Source: an uncultured Lachnospiraceae bacterium (GTDB taxonomy: Bacteria > Bacillota > Clostridia > Lachnospirales > Lachnospiraceae). From it: a stretch of 17,437 nucleotides of DNA. The notes under the pieces were generated by a model. It ran no database searches. It had not been told where the DNA came from and saw nothing but the letters and a program-made list of their open reading frames with translations. The stretch covers positions 1 to 17,437 of the forward strand of contig CAJUBP010000045.1 of NCBI GenBank assembly GCA_910584585.1. Reading direction: 5' to 3'. Positions 14,783 to 17,437 of the stretch are shown piece by piece; position 1 is the first letter of the stretch, and each line of letters starts with the position of its first letter. A program made the translations under genes and the position numbers.

Positions 14783-14944
14783 CTTCCCCCCTCGCCCCGC
14801 GCTGCGTAGCCTTTGATGTCCGCAATCACCTCCGGGAGAATATCCTACTCGCCGCGCGCCCTGCGCGCTGCGCAGCGGCATATTTCCGCTGCACAGGGCT
14901 GTGCGTAAAAAGGAGCTGCAACAAATTCACAGCTCCCGGTTTTC
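14783..14944. other. Intergenic segment with a strong GC-rich hairpin
   Basis: CTGCGCAGCGG (14868-14878) and CCGCTGCACAG (14886-14896) pair with one mismatch around a 7-base loop; next to it is an alternating GC block (14851-14871). The rest, apart from the tRNA terminator, holds no gene I can support. Confidence 0.5.
14907..14936 (-). terminator. Intrinsic terminator of the tRNA-Thr gene
   Basis: On the minus strand GGAGCTG pairs with CAGCTCC over 7 bp (arms 14930-14936 and 14912-14918) around an 11-base loop, followed by T5 (14907-14911). It lies 9 bases beyond the tRNA 3' end. Confidence 0.85.
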
Positions 14945-15017
14945 AGCCAAAGAAGGGACTCGAACCCTCGACCTACGCATTACGAATGCGACGCGCTACC
15001 AACTGCGCCACTTTGGC
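14945..15017 (-). tRNA. tRNA-Thr (anticodon CGT)
   Basis: A 73-nt cloverleaf on the minus strand. The acceptor stem is GCCAAAG/CTTTGGC (7 bp) with discriminator T. The D arm has GCGC/GCGC around AGTTGGTA. The anticodon loop TTCGTAA gives CGT, decoding ACG threonine codons. The T arm has GAGGG with TTCGAGT and CCCTT. The top anticodon-stem pair (27-43) is a T-T mismatch. The 3' CCA is not encoded, as is common. It has its own promoter and terminator. Confidence 0.95.
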
Positions 15018-15039
15018 ATGTCTTATAAAATCTTTGTCT

Positions 15040-15068
15040 ATTATACCCGTTTTTTCTGCATTTTGCAA
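15040..15068 (-). promoter_or_regulatory. Promoter of the tRNA-Thr gene
   Basis: Minus strand: TATAAT (15040-15045) with TTGCAA (15063-15068), spacer exactly 17. The -10 is 22 bases before the tRNA 5' end. A consensus -10 and good spacing fit a strong stable-RNA promoter. Confidence 0.85.
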
Positions 15069-15112
15069 TCCCTTTTCTGAAAATTTTTATAAATTTTTCT
15101 GAGGCTTTTCTA

Positions 15113-15140
15113 TTGACATTTTCTGGTTTCCAGATATAAT
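15113..15140 (+). promoter_or_regulatory. Promoter of the XRE-cupin/pot operon with a palindromic operator in the spacer
   Basis: TTGACA (15113-15118) and TATAAT (15135-15140) are both perfect consensus with a 16-base spacer. TCTGG-TTT-CCAGA (15122-15134) is a symmetric inverted repeat filling the spacer, the position where a repressor would block polymerase. The XRE-cupin protein encoded downstream is the obvious candidate (inference). The untranslated leader would be about 135-140 bases. Confidence 0.75.
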
Positions 15141-15177
15141 AGATTTTGTTTATTATTATTAAACAAAAAATCTATTA
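15137..15177. repeat. AT-rich inverted repeat overlapping the -10 and start point
   Basis: TAATAGATTTTGTTTA (15137-15152) and TAAACAAAAAATCTATTA (15160-15177) pair with a 2-base bulge around a 7-base loop. The left arm starts within the -10, so the full hairpin cannot form in the transcript. It is more likely a DNA-level site. Confidence 0.5.
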
Positions 15178-15227
15178 TTAGTTTGACTTTACAATTAATA
15201 TACCTGAAGTTCAGATCATTATTCAAA

Positions 15228-15253
15228 GCCGCTCCATCGCTATAATCAGCGGC
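15228..15253 (+). other. Hairpin in the 5' leader of the XRE-cupin gene
   Basis: GCCGCT (15228-15233) and AGCGGC (15248-15253) form a 6-bp perfect stem, 32 bases before the start codon. An 11-base palindrome CTGAAGTTCAG lies at 15204-15214. Neither matches a riboswitch class I know; they may be further operator or leader structure. Confidence 0.35.
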
Positions 15254-15285
15254 AAGATACATCATTTTCAGAAAGGATGGCTTTT

Positions 15286-15825
15286 ATGGATATCGGGCAC
15301 CGCATGAAAGAACTGCGCATTCAATATGGACTGACCCAACAGGAACTGGCAGACCGGAGCGAACTTTCCAAGGGATTTATCTCCCAGCTGGAACGCAACC
15401 TGACCTCCCCTTCCGTGGGAACGCTGCTGGACATTATCCAGTGCCTGGGCACCACCCCGGCAGAATTTTTCACCGATCAGGAACCGGAACAGATTGTATT
15501 CAAACAGGAAGATTACTTTATAAAAGAAAATGAAGACTTGCGCCACACCATTAAATGGGTCATTCCCAACGCCCAGAAAAACGCCATGGAACCGGTGCTG
15601 ATTACCCTGGCTCCCCATGGTTCTTCTGAAACGTATCTTCCCACTGAAACAGAGGAATTCGGTTACGTTCTGAAAGGCTCCGTAAAACTTCACTACGGAC
15701 CCCGCTCCTTTGTCGTCAGGCAAGGGGAGTCTTTTTACTTTAAAGCGGAAAAAAAACATTACATAGAAAATTACGGCGGCAGGGAGGCTGCCATATTATG
15801 GGTCTCCACACCCCCGAGCTTTTAG
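15286..15825 (+). CDS. XRE-family regulator with C-terminal cupin domain
   Basis: A 179-residue transcription factor with an N-terminal helix-turn-helix at about 5-60 (LTQQELADRSELSKGFISQL) and a C-terminal cupin_2 domain at about 105-178 (APHGSSETYLPT, EFGYVLKGSVKLHYG, VRQGESFYFKAEKKHYIEN). This architecture binds a small effector in the cupin and is seen in PuuR-like and related regulators of polyamine and amino-acid genes. ATG 15286 is preferred because AAAGGA sits about 8 bases upstream; the ATG at 15277 touches that sequence. It is followed 15 bases later by potA in the same direction, so it is first gene of the operon and probably autoregulates through the promoter palindrome. Effector likely a polyamine, by context. 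Confidence 0.9.
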   Translation: MDIGHRMKELRIQYGLTQQELADRSELSKGFISQLERNLTSPSVGTLLDIIQCLGTTPAEFFTDQEPEQIVFKQEDYFIKENEDLRHTIKWVIPNAQKNAMEPVLITLAPHGSSETYLPTETEEFGYVLKGSVKLHYGPRSFVVRQGESFYFKAEKKHYIENYGGREAAILWVSTPPSF

Positions 15826-15840
15826 GAGGAAACATCGGCC

Positions 15841-16917
15841 ATGAGTAAACGACTGATTGATTTAGCGCACATCACCAAATCTTTTGACGGACAGACAGTA
15901 TTAGACGACCTGAACCTGTATATCCGTGAAAATGAGTTTCTGACACTGTTAGGTCCTTCCGGCTGCGGGAAAACCACCACATTGCGGATTATCGGCGGTT
16001 TTGAGACGCCGGACTCCGGCAAAGTAATTTTCGACGGAAAGGATATCACCAGCCTTGCCCCCAACGAGCGGCAGCTCAATACGGTCTTCCAAAAATACGC
16101 CTTATTTCCCCATATGTCCATTGCGGAGAATATTGCTTTCGGACTGAAAATCAAAAAGAAAAGCAAGGCCTACATTGACGATAAAATTAAATATGCATTA
16201 AAGTTAGTAAATCTGGAAGGATTCGGCAAGCGCAGCGTAGACTCCTTAAGCGGCGGCCAGCAGCAGAGAATTGCCATTGCCCGGGCCATTGTCAACGAAC
16301 CCAAAGTACTTCTGCTAGACGAACCCTTAGGAGCTCTGGATCTAAAGCTGCGTCAGGATATGCAGTATGAATTAATCCGTCTGAAAAACGAACTGGGCAT
16401 TACCTTTATCTATGTCACCCACGATCAGGAGGAAGCCCTTACCATGTCAGACACTATCGTGGTGATGAACCAGGGATACATCCAGCAGATCGGCACGCCG
16501 GAAGATATCTACAATGAACCTACCAACGCTTTCGTAGCCGACTTCATCGGAGAAAGCAATATCATTGACGGCATTATGGTAGAAGACCGGCTGGTCCGGG
16601 TCCTCAACGTGAACTTCCCCTGTGTGGATGAAGGATTCGGCAGCAATACCCCGGTGGATGTTGTAATCCGTCCGGAAGATGTGGAATTGGTAGCTCCGGA
16701 AACAGGCATGCTGGAAGGGGATGTGACCTCTCTGATTTTCAAAGGCGTTCACTGGGAAATCGAAGTTTTGGCCAACGGATTTGAATGGCTGGTGCAGACC
16801 ACCCAGATGCACCCGGTAGGAAGCCATGTGGGAATCCGGGTAGATCCCTTCAACATCCAGATTATGAACAAACCGGAATCCAGTGATGAAAAGGCAGTGG
16901 ATCTGGATGAAGCTTAA
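15841..16917 (+). CDS. potA: Spermidine/putrescine import ATP-binding protein PotA
   Basis: A 358-residue ABC ATPase that powers polyamine uptake with PotB, PotC and PotD at the cytoplasmic membrane face. Walker A GPSGCGKTT is at 38-46, Q-loop VFQKYALFP at 82-90, signature LSGGQQQR at 136-143, Walker B LLLDEPLGALD at 157-167, and H-loop YVTHDQEEAL at 191-200. Residues ~235-345 form the TOBE-type regulatory domain (VVIRPEDVEL). Length matches PotA (~350-380). AGGAGG precedes the ATG by 11 bases, a slightly long spacing. It follows the regulator gene by 15 bases. potB follows after an unusually long 133-base gap. The protein is also similar to other CUT-type ATPases, but the PotB-like neighbour supports PotA. 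Confidence 0.93.
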   Translation: MSKRLIDLAHITKSFDGQTVLDDLNLYIRENEFLTLLGPSGCGKTTTLRIIGGFETPDSGKVIFDGKDITSLAPNERQLNTVFQKYALFPHMSIAENIAFGLKIKKKSKAYIDDKIKYALKLVNLEGFGKRSVDSLSGGQQQRIAIARAIVNEPKVLLLDEPLGALDLKLRQDMQYELIRLKNELGITFIYVTHDQEEALTMSDTIVVMNQGYIQQIGTPEDIYNEPTNAFVADFIGESNIIDGIMVEDRLVRVLNVNFPCVDEGFGSNTPVDVVIRPEDVELVAPETGMLEGDVTSLIFKGVHWEIEVLANGFEWLVQTTQMHPVGSHVGIRVDPFNIQIMNKPESSDEKAVDLDEA

Positions 16918-17050
16918 AGCTCTAGAACAGAATCCGAGGACGAAAAGGCCGCTGCTTTTATTTCAAAATTCTAAAACAAGCAGGCCGCCGCTTATGACTC
17001 ACCCACTTAGGGCTGCTGCCCGAATCTCAGCGAAAGGACGGTAAATTCAC
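16918..17050 (+). other. 133-base spacer between potA and potB, with a possible hairpin
   Basis: These genes usually overlap or nearly touch; here 133 bases separate them. GGC-CG-CTGCTT (16947-16955) can pair with AAGCAG-GCC (16978-16986), with a 2-base bulge. GGGCTGCTGCCC further on forms a tiny stem. No promoter is evident and no T-run follows. It could alter mRNA stability or stoichiometry (inference). Confidence 0.4.
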
Positions 17051-17437
17051 ATGCATAATATCAAGCGCCAGCTTCTTGCCGGCCCCTATCTTTTGTGGAT
17101 GGCAGGATTTATCCTGCTTCCCGTGGTAATGATCCTGTACTATGCGTTCACTACCACCAGCGGACATTTTACTTTGTTAAATGTAAGTTCAATTTTTGCA
17201 TCTATTCATTTAAAATCACTGTTTCTTTCATTGAAACTGGCCCTGATCTGCACTGCCGTCTGCCTTGTGCTTTCCTATCCCCTGGCCATGATTTTAAATA
17301 ATATGAAGGAAAAAAGCCAGGGATTTATCGTATTTATCTTTATCCTGCCCATGTGGATGAATTTTATGCTGCGCATCCTGGCCTGGAAATTACTCTTGTC
17401 GAACAACGGCGTCATCAACACATTGCTGGACGGACTG
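17051..17437 (+). CDS. potB: Spermidine/putrescine permease PotB, 3' end outside the window
   Basis: 129 codons from ATG 17051 to the right edge, with no stop. The N-terminal helix includes GPYLLWMAGFILLPVVMILY (about residues 11-30), then a periplasm-side segment and hydrophobic helices at ~58-82 and ~90-112. The stretch ILPMWMNFMLRILAWK is characteristic of PotB-type permeases, so this is one of the two inner-membrane subunits of the polyamine importer (the other should be PotC). AAAGGACGG lies about 9 bases before ATG. It is the third gene of the operon starting at 15286. potC and potD are expected immediately to the right. Confidence 0.9.
   Translation, partial: MHNIKRQLLAGPYLLWMAGFILLPVVMILYYAFTTTSGHFTLLNVSSIFASIHLKSLFLSLKLALICTAVCLVLSYPLAMILNNMKEKSQGFIVFIFILPMWMNFMLRILAWKLLLSNNGVINTLLDGL

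Noticed and set aside
14684..14881. 65-codon frame upstream of Uma2 starting at 14881
   Set aside because: Its first half is an arginine-glycine-rich translation of the GC-rich hairpin block. Only the last 32 codons have a plausible start site, recorded as a low-confidence feature.
16930..17050. Two ACGR-containing segments (GGACGA and GGACGG) resembling a guanidine-II (mini-ykkC) riboswitch before potB
   Set aside because: The bases on either side of each ACGR are not complementary, so the two short hairpins that define that riboswitch cannot form. The second segment is simply the ribosome binding site region.
1..17437. CRISPR arrays, insertion sequences or integrase genes
   Set aside because: No regularly spaced repeats of array type and no transposase or recombinase reading frame could be found, so the island at the left has no visible mobility gene in this window.

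Overview
The window looks like chromosomal DNA of a low-to-moderate GC Firmicute, most likely a gut-associated Clostridia/Lachnospiraceae bacterium. The reasons are strong AGGAGG-type ribosome binding sites, TTGACA/TATAAT-type promoters, a YesM/YesN-style two-component system, a secreted multidomain GH53 galactanase with a basic Fn3-like C-terminus, and an XRE-cupin regulator in front of a potABC-type operon. The family assignment is inference from style, not a search.

Region 1 (about 1-3905) is an AT-rich accessory island read on the minus strand. It holds a tandem-XRE regulator, a DEAH-type helicase broken by an in-frame amber codon (and apparently by an internal deletion), a 58-residue basic protein ending at a good terminator, and a promoter driving an AAA-ATPase-like/DUF1703-type gene that runs off the left edge. 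The island ends abruptly inside the Walker A loop of an ABC ATPase gene.

Region 2 (about 3911-5342) is what remains of a nitrate/sulfonate/thiamine-precursor-type ABC importer: an ATPase lacking its first ~40 residues and an intact permease. No binding protein is present.

Region 3 (about 5370-13320) is a carbohydrate-sensing and galactan-degrading locus. A divergent pair encodes an AraC-type response regulator (minus) and a YesM-type sensor kinase (plus). Beyond them, on the minus strand, a 1137-residue GH53 endo-beta-1,4-galactanase is followed by an extracellular solute-binding protein that lacks a lipobox cysteine. Upstream of the galactanase, two ~20-bp direct repeats with a 20-bp period overlap the -35 region. 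This is the layout expected for an AraC-family activator and links the regulator to the enzyme by inference. No sugar permease or beta-galactosidase is in the window.

Region 4 (about 13391-15017) carries, on the minus strand, a Sfp-type phosphopantetheinyl transferase, a Uma2-family nuclease-like protein and a tRNA-Thr(CGT) with promoter and terminator. A 45-bp tandem duplication separates the two protein genes.

Region 5 (15113 to the end) is a plus-strand operon: an operator-bearing promoter, an XRE-cupin regulator, PotA, and PotB running off the right edge. It is a polyamine importer under probable local control.
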